Source: Palaemon carinicauda | Lineage: Eukaryota; Arthropoda; Malacostraca; Decapoda; Palaemonidae | Reading direction: 5' to 3' | Length of the DNA: 64,000 nucleotides | Assembly (NCBI RefSeq): GCF_036898095.1 | Contig: NC_090759.1 | Coordinates: 20,850,546-20,914,545 of the forward strand | Shown here: piece after piece, positions 1 to 10,863 of the stretch | Position numbering within the stretch: the first letter of the stretch is position 1 | Layout: every line of letters begins with the position of its first letter | Translations under genes and position numbers: made by a program | Notes under the pieces: model-generated | Told to the model about the DNA's origin: nothing | Seen by the model: the letters and a program-made list of their open reading frames with translations, nothing else | The model's database searches: none

Positions 1-946
1 AAGAAAGTCCTTAATTTAAGTACAATATTAAAATGTAACTAAAGTAGATGGAAAAATATCAAAATCAGCCACAGTTCCTCAGCAATGACAAGTACATCAA
101 AATTTTTGATTTGCAATGAAAAGTCAACCATTTCTATACAATTTCCACATAATACCGTCTTCAAATAAAGAAGATATTTCTTTATTCTTCTTGATTATTT
201 TACAAATGTATCTATATTTTTAACAAAAACTTTCAATTTCTTAACATATTTCTAATATTCCAAAAATAGCAAAGACATCCTGTTTACTTCATGAAAAAAG
301 TCAATCATTCCTCGACATAATGCAATAGACCAGAAGCTCGTATCTGCTATAGTTTAGAAGTACTGAAGGGCACAAAGAAGCTTGTTTTGCGACCGCACCA
401 CTTTTCACGCCGGCCAAAAGCATTGTACCTCATAGTGTTGGTGGACCCCTCAAAAGCACAAGAGGGTTAATGGACTTTTGGATCATATGATCTGGTGCAG
501 TGTTATGTGAGGCTATTCAGCACTGCTTTCAGAGCATGAAATTGTTTCTTAAAAGCCAAGTTCCTATTTCCAATGTTCAAATTTATGGGAGTAGTATACA
601 ATAAGGATTTTCTAACTGATAGCTTAGATGTTCAGCAGAAATCCAGTGGGAACTTGAAATTATCTTTGACCTGCAATTTTTAACAAGTATTGACAATAAT
701 AATTTAGTGATTTTATCAAGCATTTGAAAATGTAGTATGATTAGCAATACTGGTTTAGCATAATGTCTTTTTATTTGAAGCAGTATACTTACCAAAAACT
801 ATAAATAATTTTTAATATTGGTTTGCATAGAGTTTGGCTATTTTGAGAAGACACTAAGATGAAATTGATGTTTATCTCATAACGTTACTCCTCACAACTT
901 AATAGTTTAGGCGATTTATTGAGTTTTAAGGATGCCAGACGTAAAG

Positions 947-948
<2 letters not shown>

Positions 949-1023
<75 letters not shown>
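949..1023. repeat. (TA)n microsatellite
   Basis: An uninterrupted AT dinucleotide tract of about 75 bases. Confidence 0.97.
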
Positions 1024-1027
<4 letters not shown>

Positions 1028-1122
1028 TAGAGATTGTACAGTATGTTATAATTTTTATATTTCAATCAAGTCACACATAAGAACTGGGATAATAAAACAG
1101 TTGATTATTATGATTTTATATA

Positions 1123-1253
<131 letters not shown>

Positions 1254-2032
1254 TTTATTATCTTTTAATATCCTTTTACAGAAATTAAATATCGGAATTC
1301 CAGTGTTAGTTTACTCCCAGCAGTTTATATTCTTGAACTGTTGTTTAAAACGGGCAAATATTTTCATTCGTCAATAGATAACTTTTGATATTCATGTTAT
1401 CATGACAGGTGATTGCTTTGCGTTTTTGCTGCCCTAAATAAATGTTATTGTACTGTAACGAGTATTTTTATGTTGACTTTTTTGATATTTAGTGTGAAGC
1501 CTTATTTTCTGGATGTTTTAATTTGTTATACAGGAGGACATGATCATGTAACATAATCGTACATTATCCAAAATGAATATGGATATTTGTTGAAACCATG
1601 TGAATACAAGAACCGATTCAAAATGCTGGTTTTCATTTAGGGATACTGACCAGTGTTTAAATTTTTACATAATACATAGCACACAGTTCATTCCATATGA
1701 GTGAAAAGAGGTTTAGCGTTAAGATGAATTTAGTTTATGCTTATATAGAAAATTCTTAGCTCTATTTCATAGAAAAATAGTGTGAATACTATGTAAAAAG
1801 GCAGTCACAATAAATATTGTAAAGTCTGCATTTAGAAAATCATTGGTGTAGGTGACAATAACTTAGTGTTTGGGTCAAGTAAACATTAAAACCAGTAAGA
1901 CAAAAACCTGAATTCACAAAGAGCAAGAGTGATAAAGGATTTTGGCATTGTATATCAAGGACTTGGGATGGCAACTTGAAATTGGTCGTCCAAAGACCTT
2001 TTTGAGTTTGTGACAATAGGTCCTGGTATTCC

Positions 2033-2226
2033 TCACAACCTGCTTTCCACTCCTTCGTGCTCTACCAGGTCCAGAAGTCGAAGGTAGCAAATCTTCTTCA
2101 CCTCAATAATGCCTTTAGCCAATTCTGCTTGTGGGCTGTTTTTCAGACGAGTCGCCAGACCTTGCAAAATTGCCGTCTTCTTATTTTGCCGAGCACATAT
2201 TACAAAGGGAAAGCCAAATTGCTTTC
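2033..2226 (-). CDS. URAD: OHCU decarboxylase (URAD), terminal exon, cut by gap
   Basis: The minus strand reads 63 codons and a TGA stop at 2033-2035, running into the sequence gap. Two signatures of the C-terminal helices of 2-oxo-4-hydroxy-4-carboxy-5-ureidoimidazoline decarboxylase are visible: a block containing FGFPFVICAR and a later block EVKKICYLRLLDLVE. In between lies a helix with the spacing RLKNSPQAELAKGI, which also fits the family. The enzyme makes S-allantoin in the third step of urate breakdown, after uricase and HIU hydrolase. The last residues are too variable to show a peroxisomal signal (the end is ESRL). The frame is intact and codon choice is ordinary, so this looks like a working host gene. 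The exon start is hidden in the gap and the remaining exons must lie to the right. Family recognition is from conserved motifs only. Confidence 0.85.
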
Positions 2227-2726
2227 NNNNNNNNNNNNNNNNNNNNNNNNNNNNNNNNNNNNNNNNNNNNNNNNNNNNNNNNNNNNNNNNNNNNNNNNNN
2301 NNNNNNNNNNNNNNNNNNNNNNNNNNNNNNNNNNNNNNNNNNNNNNNNNNNNNNNNNNNNNNNNNNNNNNNNNNNNNNNNNNNNNNNNNNNNNNNNNNNN
2401 NNNNNNNNNNNNNNNNNNNNNNNNNNNNNNNNNNNNNNNNNNNNNNNNNNNNNNNNNNNNNNNNNNNNNNNNNNNNNNNNNNNNNNNNNNNNNNNNNNNN
2501 NNNNNNNNNNNNNNNNNNNNNNNNNNNNNNNNNNNNNNNNNNNNNNNNNNNNNNNNNNNNNNNNNNNNNNNNNNNNNNNNNNNNNNNNNNNNNNNNNNNN
2601 NNNNNNNNNNNNNNNNNNNNNNNNNNNNNNNNNNNNNNNNNNNNNNNNNNNNNNNNNNNNNNNNNNNNNNNNNNNNNNNNNNNNNNNNNNNNNNNNNNNN
2701 NNNNNNNNNNNNNNNNNNNNNNNNNN
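2227..2726. other. Assembly gap of 500 N
   Basis: Exactly 500 N, the usual placeholder for a gap of unknown size. It separates the URAD exon from the left end of degenerate DIRS element F, so the 5' part of F and the exon boundary are missing. Reading frames drawn across it are artefacts. Confidence 0.99.
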
Positions 2727-3585
2727 TGCCAGGGAGTTTTCATTTCGAGATTTCTCCGTCGGGCAAGGGGTGACTGGTTTAGCCCTTCCTCTTCTCCATC
2801 TCGTGGAAGGGTCTTACCAGGTCCTTTCCCTCCTTGGTTGCGACCCGAGGTTTTGTACAAGGAAGCTCCAGGAAGATCATGGGTACTTTCCTCCTCTCGG
2901 GCTCAAGCACCTTTGCGTTCCGTCGCCAAGTTTCAAACTTGCGGGCAAACTCAATGTTGGAGCATCTACTGTAGACGCAGTGACCGATGGCTTCCTCTCG
3001 GGTGTCTCATCCGTGGATGTCGACTAGCTCAGACACTCTTCCATCCTTGGGAAGAGCTTGTTTGAGCCCAAGGACAGAGACATGGACAGCTGTTGTGTGG
3101 AGGAAGTCGAATTCCGTTTTCACTCCTCCAAGGCGCTTACTTCAGACCCTGCAGGCCTCCGACACCTCTTCATTCAGCCTCGTCAGCCTAAGTTATCGGA
3201 CCGGCTACGGCAGCTAAGACAAGGTGTACAATGGCAGTCCCCTTCTGTCAGGGACAGGTAGCACAGGAGGCTCTCCCGGGGAGGCATAATCCTAGAGGGA
3301 GCGGCAGAGTTCACAAACTCTAGGATTGGCAACCCCCCTTGCAGGTCTCACGCTGGGGGGATGCCTAAGGTTACTCGTCCGGATAACAGCTTCCCGATGC
3401 CTATTCCTGCACGATTTCCGTGATCAGCCAAGGATATCGCGCCTCGCTCTTACCATCTCTCCGTCACTGTCAGCGAATCCAGTGTCACTGAGCCTCTATG
3501 CCATGGGGTCGGCAAGAGGTTTGCCCGTTTGGCCAGAAGGATCCATGCCTTAGGAGTAGGTCCTCCATAGGGTCGTCGACGGCTT

Positions 3586-3603
3586 CCCCCCCCCCCCCCC
3601 CCC
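3586..3603. repeat. Poly-C run
   Basis: Eighteen consecutive C inside the decayed gag-to-RT region of element F. Its length is likely variable and error-prone in assembly. Confidence 0.95.
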
Positions 3604-3749
3604 GCCTTTTTCAGTCGATCCTTTCTCATAGGAAAGCATCTGAGAAGGGAGTTCCGTCGCCGACCTCTCAGCTCTGATCAAGTTTGTCGAACAAACTTCG
3701 TCCAGCGTGGAACAGCAGAGTCGATCAGACTGGTAACGAGACTGCAGGA

Positions 3750-4250
3750 CTCCTTATGCCCTGGATCGGAAGGACGGGTACTTCCAGGTTCCATTCCATC
3801 CAACCTCCAGGAAGCTCTTGCAATTCAGCCTAGACTACAGGTGTTCCTACTTAAGATGCGGTGTGGCGATCCCGCCGCGGCATCGCAGGTTTTTCACCAG
3901 AGAACTCTCCCTGCTTTCCTCATGGCCGCTCAGGAGCAGGCTTCCGCCTCCTTCGCTTTTTGGAGGTCTGGCCAACTCCGGTAGCCTCGGGTTCGACCTT
4001 CTTCAACAACGGGGCAAGCTTCCGGGACTTTACCAAGAGTGAGGGATCATGGTAATTTGCTTGGAGCCTTCTCTACTTCTGCCTCAACATCTGGAGTATC
4101 TAGCCATGATATTGACTCCTTCTCCGAGCCTTCCCTTCAGTTGACTGTGGCAAGGTTGAGGAGAGTCGCAGTACCTGTTCTCAGTCAAGCAGAGCTTTCA
4201 GCCCTACCTTGGAGCGTTTCCTGGGTCTCTTTTCCTCATTGACCCATCTA
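3750..4250 (+). pseudogene. DIRS-type reverse transcriptase remnant (F)
   Basis: Near 3770-3830 the plus strand reads RKDGYFQVPFHPTSRKLL. This corresponds to the RT motif A of DIRS elements, seen in element C as LQDAYFHVPIHPTSRKYL; the Asp is preserved in the DGYF form. Downstream, near 4215, a stretch like LERFLGLLSSLTHL matches the segment that follows the palm in elements B and C. Stops and frame changes occur throughout, so this is not a working gene. Confidence 0.6.
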
Positions 4251-4589
4251 AAGTCCCGAACAGGACTCCAAGACTCTTTGGCAAGATGCTTTCCGGTGAC
4301 GGTGGGACAACATCGACGCCTACGCCTTCCCACCTTTGTTGTCTGTTGAGAAGGGGTCTCAACAAGACCAGGTTGTCTGTCAACCTTTCGATGGCCCTGA
4401 GAGCTCTGCTGCGACCATACGCAGAACGGTTTCCGGACCCTCTACATTCCCTGACGGAGCTCCCGGGAGAGCTTCTTCCACGACACAGGCTACTCAAACA
4501 ACCACGCTACAACATCTTTCACAAGCCGTTGCATCGCTTCGGCTTCACGCCTGGAGACACTACGCCGCCTCCTCAAGAAGAGACATCCC

Positions 4590-5560
4590 GCAACAGTCGC
4601 GGAGCGGAGGTCGCGTCACCTGCGATAGTCATCCGCAGGGGTCTACCAGGCGAAGTGGAGAGTCTTCTGTGGTTGGTGTCGTGGGAGAGATACCTCCTCC
4701 CTTGAAGCCTCTACTCCAGCAATAACGGAGTTATTGCTTTTCGGTGGGAGGAAACTCTTTTCTGCTCTCAGCATTGAAGCCTATCGCTCAGCCTTTCCCT
4801 GGCCTTCAGGCTGAAAGGAATAGACTTTTCCTTCCCGCGGGATCTTTCTTCGCTCATGCGAAGCTACGAACGTACCTGCCCCAGTCGGAGTGAGACCTCC
4901 TCCTTGGAGCATGGTTCGGACTATTTAGTCCCTTTAGAGATCTTCTCAAGAACCATTACGTCAGGCCTCTGATCGTAATCCGTCTTGGGGGACGGCGCTC
5001 CTGCTTACTCTGGCCTCGGCCAGGGTGTAAGCAATCTTCATGGTCTCGTACGACTCCGCCCTTTCAAGGGAATAGGGGGAGGCAACATTCAGGTTCGCTC
5101 CTGAGTTGTTTTCTAGACTCAGAATCTTGGAGTCCCGGATCTTCGGTTCGACTCCTTCAAGATTTCGAGTCTCCGTTCTGTATCAGATGACCCAGACCTT
5201 CTCCTCCTTGCCAGTAAAGGACCTGAGGGGTTATCTTTGAGAACAGCTGCAGTTTGTCCTCACGTGCAAGCCGGTTTGGGAGCACAGGAAGGACACAGGG
5301 GAGAGTCACCAGTTTACCTTTTCAGCTCGGACTCAAGGGCATTCATCTCAACCTGAATCCAGACCCTCCCCCATCACGTCGCCCCACATCACGATGTTGG
5401 ATAGATCGCAACGTCCCTCGCCTTCGAGTAGAACTACTCTGTGACGCAGATGCTACAAGCTGGAGTCTGGAAGCGTCTAATGACCTTCGCAGCCCGCTTC
5501 CTGCAGGACGTGACCCACAGGAGTATTGATACGTTTCTATCGCTCTGTGGTGGCTACACA
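4590..5560 (+). pseudogene. Tyrosine recombinase remnant (F)
   Basis: Pieces of the DIRS recombinase can be followed in changing frames. Around 4640 the reading GVYQAKWRVFCGWC matches the N-terminal DNA-binding region (C reads RVYQSKWETFRAWY). Around 5005 a reading LLLTLASARV matches the block that carries the first catalytic Arg (C: LALATAKRVSEVHA). The C-terminal part (5230-5560) is scrambled but aligns by position with E, where the HxxR box survives. No open frame remains. Confidence 0.5.
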
Positions 5561-6193
5561 ACAGCTGGTCTAACCTCAGGCTTCTTTTTGGACAGGTAGC
5601 AGAAGGTTGAGGGCATTGTTACCAGGTTTTAGACTGCATGAATGAAAGAAGTATGTCTGGCCCTTACTTCTTTCTTTATCGTTCCCTCTACTGGGGAAGC
5701 AGCATCCTGGTCTCTGCATAGCTGACCTCAAACCTCTGCAGGTAAACCATGCTTCCTTGTGTTCCGAGTATTGAGACAATACTGTTGCGTCCCCCATACC
5801 CTGACGAGGTGGTATTGGGAACGTCCTAATCCAGAGTTCCTTCTGGAACTCCAGGTCAACTGCCTAGGACGGGTCACACTTTTTTCCTTCACACACAAGC
5901 TTATGTAGGCCACACGTTCCTTGCGGAGCAAGGAACTTGTGAGGTGCAGGGACTCCTTTTCTCGAGTGCGACTCACTCGGATTCTGAGTCCCCGGGTAAG
6001 CCAAAGCCAGTATGGCTGGGGACTTTCCACCCTTCCTAATGGGTTAGTCACCCAATGTGAATAGCGTGGTTTGTATTTTGGTTATGGAACAAATGACAAA
6101 TTCGGAGATAATTTGTATTTTTCCTAACCATACAAACCTTAGCTATTTACACATATTTGCCCGCCAGCCCTGTCCCCCAAGTCAAGTCCTACC

Positions 6194-7432
6194 TCTAAGT
6201 GAAAGATTTTCTCAATAAGCCTATTTTTTGTGCAATTGAAGAAGACAAAGACCTTTTATGTTTCTCAAAAGTAAATTTACTGTCCAGAATCACACCTAAA
6301 ATTGTGAAAGAGTCATAGATATTTAAAGAAACATCAATACTGAGATCCGGATGTTGAGGAGCCACCGTCCTTGACCTACTTACAATCATATGACATGTCT
6401 GTTTAGACGTTTCTTATTTTAGAATGATATATTGTTAATTTGTTCTCTTCATTTATTTATTTCCTTATTTCCTTTCCTCACTGGGCTATTTTTCCCTGTT
6501 GGAGCCCCTGGGCTTATAGCATCTTGCTTTTCCAACTAGGGTTGTAGCTTGGATAGTAATAATAATAGTAATAATAATAATAATAATAATACTTTGAGTT
6601 TTGTTAGGATTCAACTTCATACCCCATAATTTGCACCATGCACTAATTCTAGCTAAATCTCTATTAAGGGATTCACCAACCCTAGATCTACATTCCGGGG
6701 ATGGAATTGATGTAAAGAGAGTAGCATCATCTGCATATGCAACAAGCTTGTTTTCTAGGCCAAACCCCATGTCATGTGTATATAGTATGAAAAGTAATGG
6801 GCCAAGAACACTACCCTGTGGAACACCGGATATCACATTCCTATAATCACTATGGTGCCCATCAACAACAACTCTTTGAGATCTATTACTTAAAAAATCA
6901 ATAATAATGCTAAGAAATGACCCACCCACTCCCAACTGTTTCAGTTTGAAAACAAGGGCCTCATGATTAACACGGTCAAAGGCAGCACTAAAATCAAGGC
7001 CAATCATACTAACTTCCCGACCACAATCAAGGGATTTCTGTACAGCATTGGAGATTGTAAGAAGGGCATCACAAGCTCCAAGGCCTTTACGAAAACCAAA
7101 TTGCAAACTAGGGAGTAGATGATTACCTTCAGCAAACCTATTAAGACGTTTTGCCAGAAGACGTTCAAAAACTTTAGATAATATGGGAGTTATGGAAATT
7201 GGGCAGTAATCAGTGGGACTTAGCTACCACAAACACATGTACATAGAGGAGTAACATTACCAATTCTCCAACTAGTGCTAAAAGCTCCTCTTCTTGCTAA
7301 CTTGCGCAAAATAACAGATAACTTTGGAGCTAAGAAATCTGCTGTCTTTATAAAAAACAAAGGAAAAATACCATTTGGGTCTACACCTCCATAAGCATCA
7401 AGGTCCATCAACAGAGCTTTAATCTCACGAGA
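6194..7432 (-). pseudogene. LINE reverse transcriptase, broken
   Basis: Continuation of the same LINE protein. Readable pieces are an RT N-terminal block (7411-7220, ending in a frameshift near 7225), and the palm from 7106: FGFRKGLGACDALL, LDFSAAFDRVNHEAL with catalytic Asp, GVPQGSVLGPLLF, and VAYADDATLF with the catalytic Asp pair. The palm frame stops making sense after LNPNKTQS at 6592, because about 200 bases have been inserted; it resumes as MIVSRSRTVAPQHPD at 6391 and ends at about 6195 (thumb, ILGVILDSKFTFEKH). One CpG-type stop, one frameshift, one insertion and 3' truncation make it inactive. Confidence 0.8.
6393..6592 (+). mobile_element. 5'-truncated LINE-derivative tail inserted in RT
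   Basis: A plus-strand insertion that separates the RT reading NPNKTQS from MIVSRS. Its right part (CACTGGGCTATTTTTCCCTG ... CTAGGGTTGTAGCTT) is the same as the left end of the repeat at 37288-38258 in reverse, and it ends in a (TAA)n tail at 6556-6592, the 3' tail of this family. No clear target duplication was found. Confidence 0.7.
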
Positions 7433-8875
7433 TCAAAAAGCTAAACTAGTTAGTTTAGCCTCAGGAAAACAGGAATGAGGAAGTTCAAGTTTTTCATTAC
7501 TCTGTTTACTGTCAAAAACATCAGCCAAAAGGGTTGCCTTTTCCTTTGGACAGTGAGTGACTGAGCCATCTGGTTTAAGTAAAGGAGGAACTGTTGCATC
7601 TACACCAAAGAGTGCAGATTTAAGGGTAGACCACCATTTATGTTCCTGAGTTGTACCAGAAATTGTTTCTTTTATGGTTAAATTGTACTCCTTTTCAGTT
7701 GAGGCATAAACTCTCTGAGCAAAAGCTCGAAGCTGAGTATAGTTGTTCCAGGTCAAATCTGATCTGTTTCCCTTCCAAAGATGATAGGCCTCCTGTTTCT
7801 CCAAATAAGCACGTCTACAATCATCATTGAACCATGGTTTGTCCTTCACTCGGTACCTTAGCACACGAGAAGGGATACGCCTATCAATTATGTTGACTAG
7901 ATTTTCATTCAAAGGGACGACAGGATCTACACTATTATATAATTGTGACCAATTCAAGCACAAAAGATCATGTAAAATCCCATTCCAGTCTGCTTGGGAT
8001 TTCATATAAATTTTACAAGAATATGATATATCAGGGACAGGCTGCTCAGTCTTCACTAATAATGAAATCAAGGCATGATCAGATGTCCCTACTGGAGAAC
8101 CAACCTTACTAGTTATAACGCCAGGGGAGTCAGTGTATATGAGGTCCAAGCAATTACCAGACCTGTGAGTAGCTTCATTTATGATTTGCTCACAGCCTGA
8201 TTCAGAGGCAAAGTCTAAAGCTCTTAAGCCATGGCGGTCGGTAGGAGAGATAGAACTTAACCACTCCCTATGGTGAGCATTAAAATCACCAACAAAGACA
8301 AAAGAAGCCTTTCTATCATTTTCTTGTATCTTAGCCATAATGGTAAGAAGACAATCGAAGATAGAATCATCTATGTCTGGATTCCGGTAGATCGAACACA
8401 AATAAAAGTTGTTATGCCTGCCACAAACTTTTATTACCTGAATCTCATGACATCCACATTGATAGCAGGACTTATGAGAAGCAGGGTACTCGGTCCTAAT
8501 ATACACCGCCATTCCCCTGGCCCTAGGGATGGCATCACGTTTCAACATTATTGGCTTCTTAAAACCAGTTATAAGGAGCTCAGATGAGTGCCTCATATCA
8601 GAAACCAAAGTTTCCGAGCACAAAAGAATATCATACTGTCTGGACGCAACTGTAAGGTCTTGGATATTTGCATGAAATCCACGAATATTGCAATACAGAA
8701 GACAACATTGACGAAATATAGGACGTACTGGTCCCGGATTTCGCTCAATGTCTCCAGACAGCATAAGAACTAATAGAAATGAAAAAGAGACATCATACTT
8801 AAAAACTAGATTAACAAGAATTATAACAAAAACAATACGTACAGAATTATAAACAAAGTGATTAATGATACCCAT
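7433..8875 (-). CDS. LINE ORF2 N-terminal part: 2A leader and APE endonuclease
   Basis: An open frame of 480 codons. Residues 12-40 are strongly hydrophobic, followed at 41-49 by GDIERNPGP, a perfect 2A ribosome-skipping motif. The apurinic-type endonuclease follows at about residues 55-270: LYCNIRGF with the first Asn, CSETL with the catalytic Glu, VGDFNAHH, LDLIYTD, and TSDHALISLL with the Asp-His pair. This enzyme nicks target DNA for target-primed reverse transcription. A linker with many Trp and charged residues leads towards RT. The frame ends in a TGA at 7433 where the reading LAF-stop-SREIKALL suggests a CGA to TGA change, so the original protein continued into RT. The endonuclease itself shows no damage. 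Start chosen at Met-1 because it precedes the hydrophobic leader. Confidence 0.85.
   Translation of the reverse strand: MGIINHFVYNSVRIVFVIILVNLVFKYDVSFSFLLVLMLSGDIERNPGPVRPIFRQCCLLYCNIRGFHANIQDLTVASRQYDILLCSETLVSDMRHSSELLITGFKKPIMLKRDAIPRARGMAVYIRTEYPASHKSCYQCGCHEIQVIKVCGRHNNFYLCSIYRNPDIDDSIFDCLLTIMAKIQENDRKASFVFVGDFNAHHREWLSSISPTDRHGLRALDFASESGCEQIINEATHRSGNCLDLIYTDSPGVITSKVGSPVGTSDHALISLLVKTEQPVPDISYSCKIYMKSQADWNGILHDLLCLNWSQLYNSVDPVVPLNENLVNIIDRRIPSRVLRYRVKDKPWFNDDCRRAYLEKQEAYHLWKGNRSDLTWNNYTQLRAFAQRVYASTEKEYNLTIKETISGTTQEHKWWSTLKSALFGVDATVPPLLKPDGSVTHCPKEKATLLADVFDSKQSNEKLELPHSCFPEAKLTSLAF
8729..8755 (-). other. 2A-like ribosome-skipping motif
   Basis: The codons read GDIERNPGP, matching the D-(V/I)-E-x-N-P-G-P consensus at every position. 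In known 2A sequences the ribosome fails to join the last Gly and Pro, releasing the upstream peptide. Here the released part would be a 48-residue hydrophobic leader. 2A motifs at this position are known in some APE-type non-LTR elements, including trypanosome and sea urchin ones. That the motif works here is inferred. Confidence 0.8.
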
Positions 8876-9059
8876 AGACTATTGTAAAAAGTCGGAAAAA
8901 CTGGTGAACATGGAGGAGCCGATACACCATGCAAGGCTAAATACCCTCCAGGATAGCCACTTCAACTGAAGGGAGGACAGAAAGGATGGTTTTGAGAAGA
9001 AAATTAATCAGAAAAAGGAAAAGACAACCTCTTGATAAACCACCAGGTATCTATGGCCC

Positions 9060-9570
9060 TTCTATTAAGCCTGCCCAATACACCATTTCAAAAAAACAAG
9101 AGAAAGAAAAAAAAATAATATGATAGAATAGTGTGCCCGAGTGTACCCTCAAGCAAGAGAACTCTAACCCAAGACAGTGGAAGACCATGGTACAGAGGCG
9201 ATGGCACTACCCAAAACTAGAGAACAATGGTTTAATTTTGGAGTGTCCTCCTAGAAGAGCTGCTTACCATAGCTAAAGAGTCTCTTCTACCCTTACCAAG
9301 AGGAAAGTACACTGAACAAATTGCAGTACAGTAATTAACCCCTTGGGTGAAGAAGTGTTAAGTATCTCATTGTTGTCAGGTGTATGAGGAAAGACGAGAA
9401 TATGTAAAGAATAGGCCAAACTATTCTGTGTAAGTGTAGGCAAAGAAAAAATAAGCCGTGACCAGAGAGAGGGATCCAATGCATTACTGTCTGGCCAGTC
9501 AAAGGATCCAATACCTCTCTAGTGGTAGTATCTCAACGGGCAGCTGGTGCCCTGGCCAACCTACTACCTA
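9060..9570 (-). repeat. LINE 5' leader shared with the 37288-38258 repeat
   Basis: About 490 bases from the tract GCCCGAGTGTACCCTCAAGC (near 9137) to 9570 match 37560-38258 closely. Here they sit directly upstream of the LINE endonuclease ORF, so they are the 5' untranslated leader of an autonomous LINE. Upstream and downstream parts diverge to the left of about 9110. Confidence 0.75.
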
Positions 9571-9609
9571 GTTCTCTCTTATTCGATGTCAGGGTGCCAG
9601 ATAACTTCA

Positions 9610-9612
<3 letters not shown>

Positions 9613-9691
<79 letters not shown>
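9613..9691. repeat. (TC)n microsatellite
   Basis: About 79 bases of TC repeat, followed by a short TG tract. Confidence 0.97.
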
Positions 9692-9694
<3 letters not shown>

Positions 9695-10012
9695 GTGTGT
9701 GTGTGTAATGAATGAAATTTTTGTTTCTTTGCTAAGTCTCTATTGAGGTTTTATTATCAAGCACCACAGAGCTAAACTAAACTATCGTGCATCAGCATCA
9801 TCAATTAAACTCCGGTTAAGGTTATGTGATTCAACTCATAGTAAAAGTAAATAAAATATGAGAGAAGCATTTCAAATAAAGCTATGGGAATTAGTATGCT
9901 CATTGGAAAAGGGTAGCTCAAATAATAATGATTTCTTTTAGTAAATATGAAATACTGTATCTTTCAGTAGCATGCCTTAATAATAAGAGAGTTATTTGAT
10001 CTGAAAATTGAG

Positions 10013-10160
10013 GTTGATGACAGACTACGCAGGGTTGATCAGCTTATTTGAATGTAAACAATGCATAAAGATTATAATTCGCTATGTTTTTAATTTAATT
10101 ACGATACAAAAATGTGAATATTACATGCATTATTTTGGATACAGTTAAGTGAAACACCAG
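10013..10160 (+). repeat. Dispersed direct repeat, copy 1
   Basis: From GCAGGGTTGATCAG through ATTAAGTGAAACACCAG-like sequence, this matches 10663-10808 with small differences. Family unknown. Confidence 0.75.
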
Positions 10161-10662
10161 GGAGAACGGAGAGAAAAGGACGAAACAATATGACAAAGAG
10201 AAGAAACGGGGAGGCGGTAGCCAAGTTCCTTCTTCTTGCACATCCCTCCGCCAAATCTACGATAATTGAAATAAATTAGCGAGATCAAGGAATTTGGGAA
10301 ATGCGCGAAGGAATGAAAAATAGGAATAGGAATAGGTGGAATGAGGGATAAAAAAGGTTAATAACATGAAAATTACAAATGAATGCTAGAAAAGAGAAAA
10401 TGAATAAAATTGCAACAAATAGAAAGAATCCAAAGAGTTGGAAAGATACATTGTAGATGTGTGTGGGAGAGCAAAGTAAATGTATGAAAGGGATTTGGGA
10501 AGTAATTGGGAAAAGGATTAAGAATATGATAATAATAAGTGACGGACAATGATAATGTGAAAGAGATATCATACTAATATGCATGTTATGTTATATCAGT
10601 GAGGTAATCCTGTGAAAGTGAATGGTCATATCAGTGGGATAATATCGTGAAAGTGAATATAG

Positions 10663-10808
10663 GCTGATGATGGACTAGGCAGGGTTGATCAGCTGATTTG
10701 AATGTAAACAATGCATTAGATAATTCGCTATGTTTTTAATTATAGATACGATACTAAAATGTGAATTTTGCATGCATTATTATTGGATACAATTAAGTGA
10801 AACACCAG
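10663..10808 (+). repeat. Dispersed direct repeat, copy 2
   Basis: Second copy of the sequence at 10013-10160, about 650 bases downstream in the same orientation. Both copies end in GTGAAACACCAG. Confidence 0.75.
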
Positions 10809-10859
10809 TTTAATCAAAATCCGGTTTATTTCAAATATAGATGTAATTTATTACCACAG

Positions 10860-10863
10860 TTAA
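10860..10863. repeat. TTAA target duplication, left
   Basis: Tetranucleotide directly before the left inverted repeat of the Kolobok-like element; its partner is at 29633-29636. Confidence 0.7.

Larger units (their letters stand above)
2727..6183 (+). mobile_element. DIRS-like element F, degenerate, left end in gap
   Basis: An old plus-strand retroelement, full of stops and frameshifts. From left to right I can read gag-like low-complexity protein (2727-3560), a reverse-transcriptase trace (about 3750-4250), a tyrosine-recombinase trace (about 4590-5560) and a 3' block. The 3' block at about 6050-6183 contains a palindrome-like region (CAAATGACAAATT ... TTTTTCCTAAC) that recurs at 37160-37240 and, inverted, at 38410-38450. 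In the complete elements A-C this position holds the internal complementary region and the start of the right terminal repeat. The element is cut at 6183 where it meets the LINE. It belongs to the same family as E at 36526-38450. Confidence 0.7.
6184..9570 (-). mobile_element. CR1-like LINE with 2A leader, 3'-truncated
   Basis: A minus-strand non-LTR retrotransposon. Its 5' end is at about 9570, where the sequence TAGGTAGTAGGTTGGCCAG (minus strand) is also the 5' end of the repeat at 37288-38258. A leader of about 700 bases is followed by an endonuclease ORF (8875-7433), the RT region (7432-6194) and truncation at about 6184 against DIRS element F. The reading order, endonuclease then RT with a YADD box, and the RT motifs fit the CR1/Crack/L2 group; exact clade placement needs a tree. 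RT is interrupted by a small insertion at 6393-6592. Confidence 0.8.
9700..10859. other. Non-coding DNA with a dispersed repeat pair
   Basis: No gene recognised. It contains two copies of a 146-148 base sequence (10013-10160 and 10663-10808) and a 35-base near-duplicate at about 10594-10663. Confidence 0.6.

Noticed and set aside
2033..3065. Long open frames through 2227-2726
   Set aside because: They are open only because N codons cannot be stops. Only the URAD part (2033-2226) is supported.
9522..9746. Frame with a long Ser-Leu repeat
   Set aside because: Translation of the (TC)n tract; the same holds for frames at 29910-30125, 41389-41845, 42392-42637 and 60085-60288.
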